Assembly (NCBI GenBank): GCA_963824985.1
Contig: CAWGRQ010000044.1
Span: forward strand, 1 to 64,000
Reading direction: 5' to 3'
DNA: 64,000 nucleotides
Origin: JAFNAG01 sp963824985
Lineage (GTDB): Bacteria; Acidobacteriota; UBA6911
Shown here one piece after another: positions 34,369 through 42,157 of the stretch; the stretch's first letter is position 1, and every line of letters begins with the position of its first letter. The translations under genes and the position numbers were made by a program. The notes under the pieces were generated by a model. It saw only the letters and a list, made by a program, of their open reading frames with translations, was not told the DNA's origin and ran no database searches.

Positions 34369-34797
34369 ATGACTCCCATTGACTCGGTAATACAGGATAT
34401 CGAGGACCTCTGCACTGCCCTCGAGTCGAGGCTCGAAAAGCAGCACCAGGATCTCAGGAACCATATCCTTCCGGAGGCCGCCGAAGCCGCGGCCGCTTCG
34501 GCGTTATTGACCCGGGTTCGGCACGCAGAAATGCACCTCGCGGGGGTGGTTCAAGCCCTCAATGCCGGGTCGGCGCCATCCTCCACGGGACTCCTCTTAT
34601 CGAAATCCCGAGTGCAATTCATGCAGAAGCGTGTCCAACAGCTGCTTGCAATGCTCGGGCGAAATGCCGCACAATGCCGTCAGCTCCGGCAGACGTATCA
34701 GGATGCCCTCAATGAATTGCAGCTGGGAGGGCAGTTCCTGCAGAGCATGCGGGGGCATGGAGACAACCGGCCACAATTCCTCGACGCACACCAGTAG
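34369..34797 (+). CDS. Small helical protein, candidate flagellar chaperone (FliT/FlgN-like by position)
   Basis: A 142-residue, wholly alpha-helical protein with heptad patterns (LEKQHQDLRNHILPEAAE; FMQKRVQQLLAMLGRNAAQCRQL). Its place directly behind fliS is where fliT or an equivalent export chaperone is often found. I cannot identify the family from sequence. A TTG two codons earlier overlaps the fliS TGA and could be the coupled start instead of the ATG at 34369. Confidence 0.6.
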   Translation: MTPIDSVIQDIEDLCTALESRLEKQHQDLRNHILPEAAEAAAASALLTRVRHAEMHLAGVVQALNAGSAPSSTGLLLSKSRVQFMQKRVQQLLAMLGRNAAQCRQLRQTYQDALNELQLGGQFLQSMRGHGDNRPQFLDAHQ

Positions 34798-34859
34798 TTG
34801 CCCGGGCGGTCGAGGCATCTGGCGGAGCCGGAAGCTCTCTTGGCCTGGCGGGTACCAGC

Positions 34860-36707
34860 TTGGATCACGTCGAACAGAATCTGGACATTCTCGCCCGCCG
34901 TCAGCCCGAGCTTGCCCGGATATTGAGCGTCACCCCGCTCAGCCGCATTGAGTTTGTGCTCGCGCGCAAAAACCTGCCCACCTGTTTCTATCACCGCACG
35001 GGAGCGGATCCAGTCCCCCTTCACAGCCGCTATGATCCGCTGCAGGAAGCCCGGCAGTCCATAGCAGAGATCGATCTGCAGGGGGCGGATTACTTCATAT
35101 TCCTGGGCTTCGGCCTCGGATATGGCCTGGACGCATTGCTTGAGCGTGTCGCGGCTGCCGACGCACACGTCTTCGTGGTCGAATCGGATTTGGAGATCCT
35201 GCGGGCAGCATGCCAGGCGCGCGATCTGACGCACCTGCTCTCCCTGCCACATATTCACTTAGCCTGGCCCCCGGCCGGGGATGAGCTGGGACAACAATGG
35301 ACAAAATTCCTCGATCCCATCCAGGCCCGACAAAGCGTCTTTATCACCCATGCCCCATCGCTGGTGCTCCATCCATCATTATTCAAATCCGCGGCGGAGA
35401 CGATCAGGAGCCGCACGCTCCGGACCTTCACAGACATCAACACCCTGGTTGGCCAGTCTCAGGCCTTCCTCGAAAACTTTGCGGACAATTTCGCTCATGC
35501 GGTCTCATCGCCGGGAGTCAATGCCTTCGCGGACCAGTTTCCGGGAGTCCCCGCAGTGCTGGTGGCGGCCGGTCCATCCCTGGATCGAAATATTCATGAA
35601 CTGCGGGATATGCGGGACTGCGCATTGCTGCTCGCGGCGGATACCGCTCTGAAACCCCTGCTGGCGGCGGGTATTGAGCCCCACTTCGTCCTGAGCGGCG
35701 ATCCCGGATACGTAAACTACCTTCATGTGAAAGAGGCCGTCACCCGCGATTCACTGCTGGTTGCCGATGCCACGGCTCATCCCGGAACGTTCGCCGCTTT
35801 TGAGCGGCGCACGGTGGTCTGCACGTTTGCAAACTCATCGCTGGGCCCCCTCTCCGATCTGATCGCGTCCAAAGGCGTCCTTCGCGCCTGGGGGTCAGTC
35901 GCCACCATGTGCCTCGATTTTGCCCTGCTGATGGGATGCGGCCCGATCATTTTCGTGGGGCAGGATCTCGCTTTCAGTGAGGGGCGCACCTACTGCACGG
36001 GACTCTATTCGGAAAAAGAGTGGTTCGCCGGCGTGCACACGCCGGAGGAGTGCGAGCGGCGCTGGGCGGATTTGCGCGCAGCTCACAAAATCGTCATGAC
36101 CGAGGATCTGTTCCGCAGTCCGGTCGCCAGCACCGACAAGCTGTTGTCATATTGGAACTGGATCTCCGCCGAGATCGAGAAGCACCCGACGGTTCATTTC
36201 ATTAATGCCACCGAGGGGGGAATCCTGAAGGATAAGCTGGATGTCATGAGCCTGCGCGAGACCCGGCATCGGTTCTGTCACCAGCAGCTCCCCCTGCACA
36301 CCAGAGTCTGGAATCTCTTCCGGCGGGCATCCAGGGAAGTGCTCCCCGCGGATTGGGCCATCCTGTACCGGTTGCGGAACGAATGCTCCCAGTTGCAGGA
36401 TATTGTTCAGATGGGATTGTCTTTTTGCCGCGCCGAGGTTCACAACGGGTCGGTTGAAGACTTGACACGGAGGCTGGATATGGTGCGGCAGACGGTGTCT
36501 CGGATGAAGACACTATCTCCGTTGATCGACTGCTGCAACCAAATGGGGAATGTCGGCTTCCTCAGGCGGCAGACGGATCTTGCGTCCCAATCCGGCGCCG
36601 GCCGCAGCGCCGCCGCGGTCCGGGATATGTACCTGGATTATTTCCAATCCCTCGTTCGAGCACGGGAGATCGTCGCCATGGCGCTTTCGCGGCTTCCGCA
36701 CAGTTAG
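34860..36707 (+). CDS. Maf-type flagellin glycosyltransferase (DUF115/MptE-like)
   Basis: A 615-residue motility-associated factor. The N-terminal domain has the phrase YFIFLGFGLGYGLDALLERV and the DUF115 core VLVAAGPSLDRNIHELRD, AADTALKPLLAAGIEPHFVLSGDP and GPIIFVGQDLAFSEGRTYCTG. Maf proteins transfer activated nonulosonic acids onto Ser/Thr of flagellin in the cytoplasm in Campylobacter, Helicobacter, Aeromonas and Clostridium. The start is a TTG. Together with the NeuB-like cluster this strongly suggests glycosylated flagellin. It converges on csrA. Confidence 0.9.
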   Translation: MDHVEQNLDILARRQPELARILSVTPLSRIEFVLARKNLPTCFYHRTGADPVPLHSRYDPLQEARQSIAEIDLQGADYFIFLGFGLGYGLDALLERVAAADAHVFVVESDLEILRAACQARDLTHLLSLPHIHLAWPPAGDELGQQWTKFLDPIQARQSVFITHAPSLVLHPSLFKSAAETIRSRTLRTFTDINTLVGQSQAFLENFADNFAHAVSSPGVNAFADQFPGVPAVLVAAGPSLDRNIHELRDMRDCALLLAADTALKPLLAAGIEPHFVLSGDPGYVNYLHVKEAVTRDSLLVADATAHPGTFAAFERRTVVCTFANSSLGPLSDLIASKGVLRAWGSVATMCLDFALLMGCGPIIFVGQDLAFSEGRTYCTGLYSEKEWFAGVHTPEECERRWADLRAAHKIVMTEDLFRSPVASTDKLLSYWNWISAEIEKHPTVHFINATEGGILKDKLDVMSLRETRHRFCHQQLPLHTRVWNLFRRASREVLPADWAILYRLRNECSQLQDIVQMGLSFCRAEVHNGSVEDLTRRLDMVRQTVSRMKTLSPLIDCCNQMGNVGFLRRQTDLASQSGAGRSAAAVRDMYLDYFQSLVRAREIVAMALSRLPHS

Positions 36708-36778
36708 ATCGCCCTGTAATGAGGGCTTCCGTACTCCCCGCGCCTTTTTTCGTTAATTTGCAGAAGGAGACGAGCCAC

Positions 36779-37003
36779 CTATCGCAACAGCTGCTTCAAG
36801 ACTTCCGGAGAAGGGATTTGAGATTGGGAAGCGGCGATATTCTCCCGCTTGATTGCTTCGTACACTTCTTTCCGATGGACGGAAATGTGGCGGGGCGCCG
36901 AAACTCCGATCTTGACGCCGCCCCCCGCCGTGCCGAGAATCGTAACTTCGATCTCGTTGCCGATGATCAGGCTTTCCTCTTTTTTTCTCGTGAATACCAG
37001 CAC
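36779..37003 (-). CDS. csrA: Carbon storage regulator CsrA
   Basis: A 74-residue CsrA starting at GTG (37003). The RNA-binding residues are in place: the N-terminal LVFTRKKEESLIIGNEI strand and Arg44 in HISVHRKEVYEAI. CsrA binds GGA motifs in mRNA leaders and represses flagellin translation in FliW-encoding bacteria. It follows fliW on the same strand, 57 bases apart. The target hairpin is at 30968-30985. The C-terminal extension (PSPEVLKQLLR) is short. Confidence 0.95.
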   Translation of the reverse strand: MLVFTRKKEESLIIGNEIEVTILGTAGGGVKIGVSAPRHISVHRKEVYEAIKRENIAASQSQIPSPEVLKQLLR

Positions 37004-37060
37004 ACGTCACTCCGCTTCCAGAATGAGCGCATCCTTACGGATGGCACCCCCGGGCGCCGG

Positions 37061-37531
37061 TCAGGCCGATTCAGCATCCCCATGCGACCCGCTGCTGAAC
37101 ACCGGATGCCGCATGGGATACTCAGCGTGCAAAAGGACCACCTGTTTGCCGCGGCGTTTTTCCATGTTGATCAGGACCGGCGCCATCAGATTGATGGTCG
37201 CTTCGGCAGGATTTTCCGGGATGGTCGCCACCGAATAAACGGCCACATTTTCAGGCCTGTCGGTTTGCAGATCGTCCATATCTGATTCGCCGAGTTGGAA
37301 TTGATAAGCCGGGTGAAGCAGGAAAGGATTGATGATCAGGAGCGCGATCGGCGGATCGTCAAGCGCCTGCAGATACTGGAAGGGCGTCAGTTCATCCAGT
37401 TCCACCAGTGCAAACCTGTGGTTCCGCGGAAAGCCCAGAATGCCCTCATCGAAGTGAATGACATTCTCCTGGAGAACTTCAAGGGCGCCGAATTTTACGG
37501 TTTGTATCGTAACAGTTTTCGTATCTGCCAT
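37061..37531 (-). CDS. fliW: Flagellar assembly factor FliW (CsrA antagonist)
   Basis: A 156-residue FliW. The family fingerprint includes ENVIHFDEGILGFPRNHRFALVEL, LQALDDPPIALLIINPFLLHPAYQF and VATIPENPAEATINLMAPVLINMEKR. FliW binds both flagellin and CsrA: when flagellin builds up, FliW releases from CsrA and CsrA shuts off flagellin translation. The pair fliW-csrA lies directly between flgL and the converging flagellin operon. A downstream tail (HPVFSSGSHGDAESA) is unconserved. Confidence 0.93.
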   Translation of the reverse strand: MADTKTVTIQTVKFGALEVLQENVIHFDEGILGFPRNHRFALVELDELTPFQYLQALDDPPIALLIINPFLLHPAYQFQLGESDMDDLQTDRPENVAVYSVATIPENPAEATINLMAPVLINMEKRRGKQVVLLHAEYPMRHPVFSSGSHGDAESA

Positions 37532-37779
37532 TCGCATTCCTCGATCGAGAGGCCTGCCTTCGGGACCGGAAAACGCTCGACGGTTCCCTTACGGATCCCG
37601 GTCGGGGTGCTTTCCACCCATACCGGGTAGCACGGATTCGGCCAAGGCAGCATTCCGCTGCCAGGCCCGTCTGCGGCCGACGCCGGCATTCTACAAGGGG
37701 CTGGAAGAGCCTGTCCATTGGAATCCGGGAAGGCGACCAGAATGGTTGCAACCGGGCTTTGGATCCGGCGTGCGGACAT
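37495..37779 (-). CDS. Small ORF between flgL and fliW, coupled to flgL by a stop/start overlap
   Basis: A 94-codon frame whose ATG overlaps the flgL stop codon in a TGATG arrangement and whose end overlaps the fliW start by 37 bases. The product is Pro/Ala-rich with a helical C-terminus (GLSIEECEWQIRKLL). No known family or Shine-Dalgarno sequence stands out. The overlap pattern is the only positive evidence; it could equally be chance in a non-coding 240-base spacer. Confidence 0.3.
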   Translation of the reverse strand: MSARRIQSPVATILVAFPDSNGQALPAPCRMPASAADGPGSGMLPWPNPCYPVWVESTPTGIRKGTVERFPVPKAGLSIEECEWQIRKLLRYKP

Positions 37780-38660
37780 CAGCCCATGTAGTCAAACAAA
37801 GTCTGCTGACCTATCACGGAGCCCACCGTCAGGGCAGCCTGAAGGGCCGTCCGGGCCTGATTGAGTTGCGTGATCGCTTCCGCAATATCGGCATCGCCGA
37901 TCTGGGATTGCCGGGACTGGATATTGATCTGTTGTTCCTGCCGGGCGACATCGGAATCCTGCAGTTTTGCCAGATCCACTCCGAGAGCCGCGCGCACACG
38001 GCTCACCGTGGTAAAGGCACCGGGAAACTGTCCCAGGGCTTCCTGGATGGCGGCCTGGTCGCCGCTTTCCACGGCAGCCAGCAAGGAACCGACATTGGCA
38101 AACACGGGATCAAAGACAGTCGAGCCCGGTATGTTCGTCTTTACCTGGAGGTTGCCGCTGATGTCAACGGTATTCACATCGGTGTTTCCCTGGTAGGTTA
38201 CCGAATCGCCATCCATTGTGAATGCAGGAGCATCGACGTGAGAACCAGAGAACAAGGACCGTCCCCGTGCCTCGGTGTTGGCCAGGGAGAAAATCTGATC
38301 GCGCAGCGATCGGATTTCAGCCGCGTAGGTGGCCCGCGCGGCCGGATCCTGAAAATTGTTGGCCGCAGCGCTGCCCCGGGTGAACACGGCAGTGACCAGG
38401 TCGTAGACGGAGTTGAGCGTGGACTCCGCTACCTTCATATAAAAGCCGCTGTTGTCCGCATTCAACTGGTACTGGTCGAGATCGGAGATCTGGCGTTTCA
38501 ATCGCATCAATTCAGCATTGTCCGCCGGCGCATCGTGCGGGTACGAGATCTTTCTGCCTGAGGAGGCCTGTTTGGTTGCATGCTGTATCCTGTTGTTCAG
38601 CATGTTGACGTTCTCAAGCAGGGTTCGGTAGCCAATCGATTCGGTAGTTCGCATCATCAC
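37779..38660 (-). CDS. flgL: Flagellar hook-filament junction protein FlgL
   Basis: A 293-residue flagellin-like junction protein. The N-terminal helix MRTTESIGYRTLLENVNMLNNRIQHATKQASSGRKI and C-terminal QTLFDYMG are typical, with central beta domain (GRSLFSGSHVDAPAFTMDGDSVTYQG). It links FlgK to the filament. Its ATG overlaps the flgK stop codon by four bases, and a small ORF overlaps its own stop. Confidence 0.94.
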   Translation of the reverse strand: MMMRTTESIGYRTLLENVNMLNNRIQHATKQASSGRKISYPHDAPADNAELMRLKRQISDLDQYQLNADNSGFYMKVAESTLNSVYDLVTAVFTRGSAAANNFQDPAARATYAAEIRSLRDQIFSLANTEARGRSLFSGSHVDAPAFTMDGDSVTYQGNTDVNTVDISGNLQVKTNIPGSTVFDPVFANVGSLLAAVESGDQAAIQEALGQFPGAFTTVSRVRAALGVDLAKLQDSDVARQEQQINIQSRQSQIGDADIAEAITQLNQARTALQAALTVGSVIGQQTLFDYMG

Positions 38661-40057
38661 CCTCCAATGAGACGGATCATTTCCTCGGTAAGACTGTCGA
38701 TGATGCTGATAAAGCGGGCATTGGCCTGGTAGGCCTTCTGGAAACGCATGATGTCGACCGCTTCCTCATCGAGATTCACACCGGAGACGGAATCGCGTTG
38801 ATTTTGAATCTGCGCCAGTAGATTTTCCTGCGTTTCCAGTCCATCGAGAACCGTCCTGGTATCTCGGCCGATTTGGAAGATGAGGTTGGTATAGGCCTGG
38901 TCCGGGGTCGCGGTGTTGCCCGACAGGATCAATTCATTCTTGATTCCGGCCAGGCTGCGGGCGTTGCCATTGGAGCCCAGTCCGGCGCCGGCGCTGGCCG
39001 CGGCAATCTGGGCCGGGTCGGAAAGGGAAACCTGCATGGTCCGTGCCGCCCCCCGGGTGGATCCTGGACTTACCGGCGCGAAAGGAATGAAAAAGTTCGC
39101 GCCTGGATTGCCATAATAATCCGAACCCAGTGCATGCTGGGCGTTGACCCGGCCGATGATAGCCGCCGCCATATCGTCAAGCGCGGACAGGTACCCGGCA
39201 ATCTTGTTGTCCCGCACATCGAGCAGTCCGCCCAGCTTTCCCGACTGGATTGTGGAGGTGATATCGGCACCGCCGGCATGGACTTCCAGCCCTTGGCCGC
39301 TGGTCGAACTGACCGCCGTCCAAGTGTAGGCCCGGTCGCCGACCACCAGCGGCGTCCCCTGCCGAGACATGACCGAAATGCTTCCTGATTCCGTCTCAAA
39401 ATAGGAGATGTCGGTCAATGCAGCCATTCGGTCCAGAAGCTGCTGCCGCCGGTCACGGAGTGTATTCTCGTTCGAATTTAAGTTTTTCGCGGCCACAACT
39501 TCGACATTCGTCCGGGCAATGTCTGCGGCGATCGAGCTGATCTCACCCACCGTGTCCGAGACGGCACGATCCTGCAGGACCTGCACCGATTGCAGTTCCT
39601 CGTAAATCTGGCGAAACCTCGCACCCAGATCCTCGCCGCTCGCCAGCACCTGTTGCCGCAACGGAACATCCTCCGGCGCATTGGCGAGGGAACTGAAGCT
39701 GTTGAAGAATTCGTTTATGGCCGACTGAAGACCAGATCCGGAAGTCTCGTTGAGAACGGCCTCCACCTGCTGCAGGGTTGAGGATGAGGAGGCCAATTCG
39801 CCTTGACGCTGCAGTTCATCCGTGACCCGACGCTCAAGAAAACGCGTGCGGTAGGAGTCGATCGACGCCATACGGACCCCCGCACCTGCCTGATAGACAT
39901 CCTGGGCAACAGGATCGCCGGGCACCAGATTGATCCGCTGGCGGGTGTAGCCGGGGGTGTTTACATTGGCGATGTTGTTCTGGGTGATGTCCAGCGCATA
40001 TTGCTGCGCAGCAAGCGCATCGCGCGCAAGGCCCAGGCTGGCAAACAGTGAAGGCAT
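38657..40057 (-). CDS. flgK: Flagellar hook-associated protein FlgK
   Basis: A 466-residue FlgK. The N-terminus SLFASLGLARDALAAQQYALDITQNNIANVNTPGYTRQ is the axial-protein signature, and the C-terminal block GVNLDEEAVDIMRFQKAYQANARFIS closes the D0 coil. Middle region GLQSAINEFFNSFSSLANAPED is diagnostic. It joins the hook to FlgL and the filament. The usual ATG is at 40057, about 100 bases after the flgN stop. Confidence 0.95.
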   Translation of the reverse strand: MPSLFASLGLARDALAAQQYALDITQNNIANVNTPGYTRQRINLVPGDPVAQDVYQAGAGVRMASIDSYRTRFLERRVTDELQRQGELASSSSTLQQVEAVLNETSGSGLQSAINEFFNSFSSLANAPEDVPLRQQVLASGEDLGARFRQIYEELQSVQVLQDRAVSDTVGEISSIAADIARTNVEVVAAKNLNSNENTLRDRRQQLLDRMAALTDISYFETESGSISVMSRQGTPLVVGDRAYTWTAVSSTSGQGLEVHAGGADITSTIQSGKLGGLLDVRDNKIAGYLSALDDMAAAIIGRVNAQHALGSDYYGNPGANFFIPFAPVSPGSTRGAARTMQVSLSDPAQIAAASAGAGLGSNGNARSLAGIKNELILSGNTATPDQAYTNLIFQIGRDTRTVLDGLETQENLLAQIQNQRDSVSGVNLDEEAVDIMRFQKAYQANARFISIIDSLTEEMIRLIGG

Positions 40058-40156
40058 GAGAGTGCTCTCCGGCCGTCCCGGCGGGGATCGGTCACACCAT
40101 GGTTTCAGCCTCTGTAAGTCAGAGACAACTGGATTCTCCTCCGAGCTCCCGAACGG

Positions 40157-40648
40157 CTATGCCTTGTCGGAGATCGTGCTGTGAGCGACGGAATAAGGCT
40201 TGAACAATCCATTGCTCTGATAGGAACTGGTGCCGTTGGCGATAAAATCGAGCAGGCCGCGTGAATAGTGCAGGGAGCTGTCGACCAGCCTCCGATTCCG
40301 TTGATTGACCGCTTTCAGTTGTTCCACCAGACTCCTGAAAGTCACGGCTTGCGACCGGATCTCCTCAGCCACGGATGGCTCGGCCCCTTCGGCGAGCTTC
40401 AAAAGCGTCAACTCCTCATGCGCGACATTCAATGTCGCACACAACTGTTTGCAGAGACGGGACATCTGGTCTTCCAGGAGGCGCAACTTGACGTTAAAGG
40501 TATCGTCCGTCTTATTGCTCTCCACGATTGCCTCCAATGAGCCGCGAACCAACAGGGAGGTCTTCCTGCGCGCGTGGGCAATGAGGTCTCGATACAGGGC
40601 GATTTCCTCTCCGATGATCTTCATCAAGGCGGCAATCTGGTCATCCAT
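40157..40648 (-). CDS. flgN: FlgN-family export chaperone for FlgK and FlgL
   Basis: A 163-residue helical protein with the FlgN pattern: MDDQIAALMKIIGEEIALYRDLIAHARRKTSLLVRG, followed by ESNKTDDTFNVKLRLLEDQ and the C-terminal GLLDFI segment that often precedes the client-binding end. FlgN guards FlgK and FlgL before export. It lies directly before flgK in the order flgM-orf-flgN-flgK-flgL. Confidence 0.87.
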   Translation of the reverse strand: MDDQIAALMKIIGEEIALYRDLIAHARRKTSLLVRGSLEAIVESNKTDDTFNVKLRLLEDQMSRLCKQLCATLNVAHEELTLLKLAEGAEPSVAEEIRSQAVTFRSLVEQLKAVNQRNRRLVDSSLHYSRGLLDFIANGTSSYQSNGLFKPYSVAHSTISDKA

Positions 40649-40651
40649 CGC

Positions 40652-40852
40652 TCATATCCTGAAGTCGATGTGTGTCCCGGCAGCTGTTTCTTGGGCGGCC
40701 TCGGGAGGGGATTCATCCATTTCAGGGTCCCCTTCACCTGATTCGTCTCCATGGTGTTTCTTGGCATTGCGCCCCGGGAAGGGTTCCTCCCGCGCGCCGC
40801 GGTCCAGGAAGTGCTGGGAAACCGGTTGAATGCGTCCGAAATCGTCGGCCAT
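40652..40852 (-). CDS. Small acidic ORF between flgM and flgN
   Basis: A 66-codon frame from the ATG at 40852, preceded by a G-rich stretch (AGGGGGCC). The product is hydrophilic and acidic (DESGEGDPEMDESPPEAAQE) with a conserved-looking C-terminal patch THIDFRI. It fits snugly: its stop is three bases before the flgN start. Short, disordered proteins occupy this place in several flagellar operons. An alternative upstream start would overlap flgM. Family not recognised. Confidence 0.5.
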   Translation of the reverse strand: MADDFGRIQPVSQHFLDRGAREEPFPGRNAKKHHGDESGEGDPEMDESPPEAAQETAAGTHIDFRI

Positions 40853-40874
40853 AGCGGCCCCCTGAAGCAGCCCC

Positions 40875-41189
40875 TCAGAAGATTTCGTCGATAAGATTTC
40901 CACCCAGGATCTTGTCGGCGATCTGTTCGGCCTTGACATTGTAAGTGCCGCCTTCAATCGAGCGCCGCACTTGCAGGACCAGAGCCTCGCGCACGTCAGG
41001 GGTTGCTTGGATCATCTCATCGAGATGCTGGATCTCCCGGCTTCGGACCGAGATTTCAACCCGATCGGGATCGGCGGCCACAAGGTCGCGACCCGTCTTC
41101 GTGTTGCGCTGAGCCTGCTGCTCCTGGACATCGAGCCTGTCGACTCTCGTTGCCAGGTCGACCAGGGGGGATTTGCTGTTAATTTCCAT
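40875..41189 (-). CDS. flgM: Anti-sigma28 factor FlgM
   Basis: A 104-residue FlgM. The N-terminus is disordered and polar; the C-terminal helices, which bind FliA, are conserved: VEISVRSREIQHLDEMIQATPDVREALVLQVRRSIEGGTYNVKAEQIADKIL. FlgM holds sigma28 inactive until it is secreted through the finished hook, so it times flagellin expression. A sigma28-type promoter lies just upstream at 41224-41251, implying the usual negative feedback. Confidence 0.92.
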   Translation of the reverse strand: MEINSKSPLVDLATRVDRLDVQEQQAQRNTKTGRDLVAADPDRVEISVRSREIQHLDEMIQATPDVREALVLQVRRSIEGGTYNVKAEQIADKILGGNLIDEIF

Positions 41190-41223
41190 AGTATCCTCAG
41201 GAGTAAAACTCTTCTCAAGCGCC

Positions 41224-41251
41224 TTATCGTCGCAGCGAATGTAACACTTTA
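41224..41251 (-). promoter_or_regulatory. Sigma28-type promoter of flgM-flgN-flgK-flgL
   Basis: On the minus strand TAAA (41248-41251), 16 bases, GACGATAA (41224-41231). The extended -35 TAAAGTGT matches the FliA consensus well. The transcript would start near 41215 and has a short leader of about 25 bases before the flgM ATG. FlgM under FliA control is widespread. Confidence 0.6.
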
Positions 41252-41301
41252 GAGCTTCTTGAGTTATCCTCCATCCTGGGGTTCCGACCTGCCCTTGGTG
41301 C

Positions 41302-42111
41302 CTACTCCGTCACCAGCGACGCCGGGTCGATCGCCTCACCGTATCGTCGAACTTCGAAATGCAGATGCGGTCCTGTTGAGCGGCCGGTGCTGCCCACGGT
41401 ACCCAAAATCTGTGCCGGTTGCAGCCAATCCCCTGTCTTGGCGAGCAGTCCTTTCAGGTGGGCATAGCGGGTTTCAAACCCGCCGGGGTGCTGAACTACG
41501 ATCGTGTTACCGTAACCCTCCTGGAAACCGGAAAAGGTCACGCGGCCGGCTGCGGCAGCGCGCACATCCATCCCATCGGGTGCGGCCAGGTCTACACCCC
41601 GGTGAAAGCGCAATTCGTGAGTGAAGGGATCATTCCGACTGCCAAACGAGGACGAGAGGTGTGCATGGACGGGCATGCGAAAGTCGGGGATCTCCTCCGC
41701 CACTCCGGGACGGAGATCCGATCGTGAGATTATCGGATCCCGAGGAACAATCGGTTCACCCTCCAGAGCCCCGCCCGCTAAAGGATCCGAGAGCTTTTTC
41801 ATCAGCAGGTCCGAGATGCCCAGGGCGCCGCGGTCGGCCAGAGTGCGCGCCAGCTCCTGATCAAAGAGCTCGGTGTAGGTGTCTTTCCCCAGACCCTGTC
41901 CGTCGGGATCCGATTCTTCGATGGAAGAGCGCATCACGCTTAGCATGTATCCGAGAAACAGCGCCTCAAACTCTTTGGCCGCCATGCGGAGGCGAGCCGG
42001 ATCTTCGCCGCGCGCGACACTTCCCTGGTTCTGCACGCGGGCGGTCGCATTAGAAAGAGCGTCCGGGCCGCGGGGATTCAGCATCCCGGAAACGATCGAG
42101 TCCTGCATCAA
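41302..42111 (-). CDS. FlgJ-like rod-binding protein fused to an M23 (LytM) endopeptidase
   Basis: A 269-residue protein in two domains. Residues 35-105 form the rod-binding domain of FlgJ (AAKEFEALFLGYMLSVMRSS and the YTELFDQELARTLADRGALGI ending). Residues 145-262 form a LytM/M23 metallopeptidase with zinc ligands His170 and Asp174 (FHRGVDLAAPDG), His218 (YAHLKG) and His249/His251 (GPHLHFEVR), all retained. In enterics, FlgJ carries a muramidase instead. Here a peptide-cross-link cutter would open the wall for the rod. It has no signal peptide, as expected for type III export, and sits directly behind flgI. Confidence 0.88.
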   Translation of the reverse strand: MMQDSIVSGMLNPRGPDALSNATARVQNQGSVARGEDPARLRMAAKEFEALFLGYMLSVMRSSIEESDPDGQGLGKDTYTELFDQELARTLADRGALGISDLLMKKLSDPLAGGALEGEPIVPRDPIISRSDLRPGVAEEIPDFRMPVHAHLSSSFGSRNDPFTHELRFHRGVDLAAPDGMDVRAAAAGRVTFSGFQEGYGNTIVVQHPGGFETRYAHLKGLLAKTGDWLQPAQILGTVGSTGRSTGPHLHFEVRRYGEAIDPASLVTE

Positions 42112-42157
42112 TTGTCTCCAAGCCGCCAGTCCGGCTGTTGCCGGACCCCGGGCGGCA

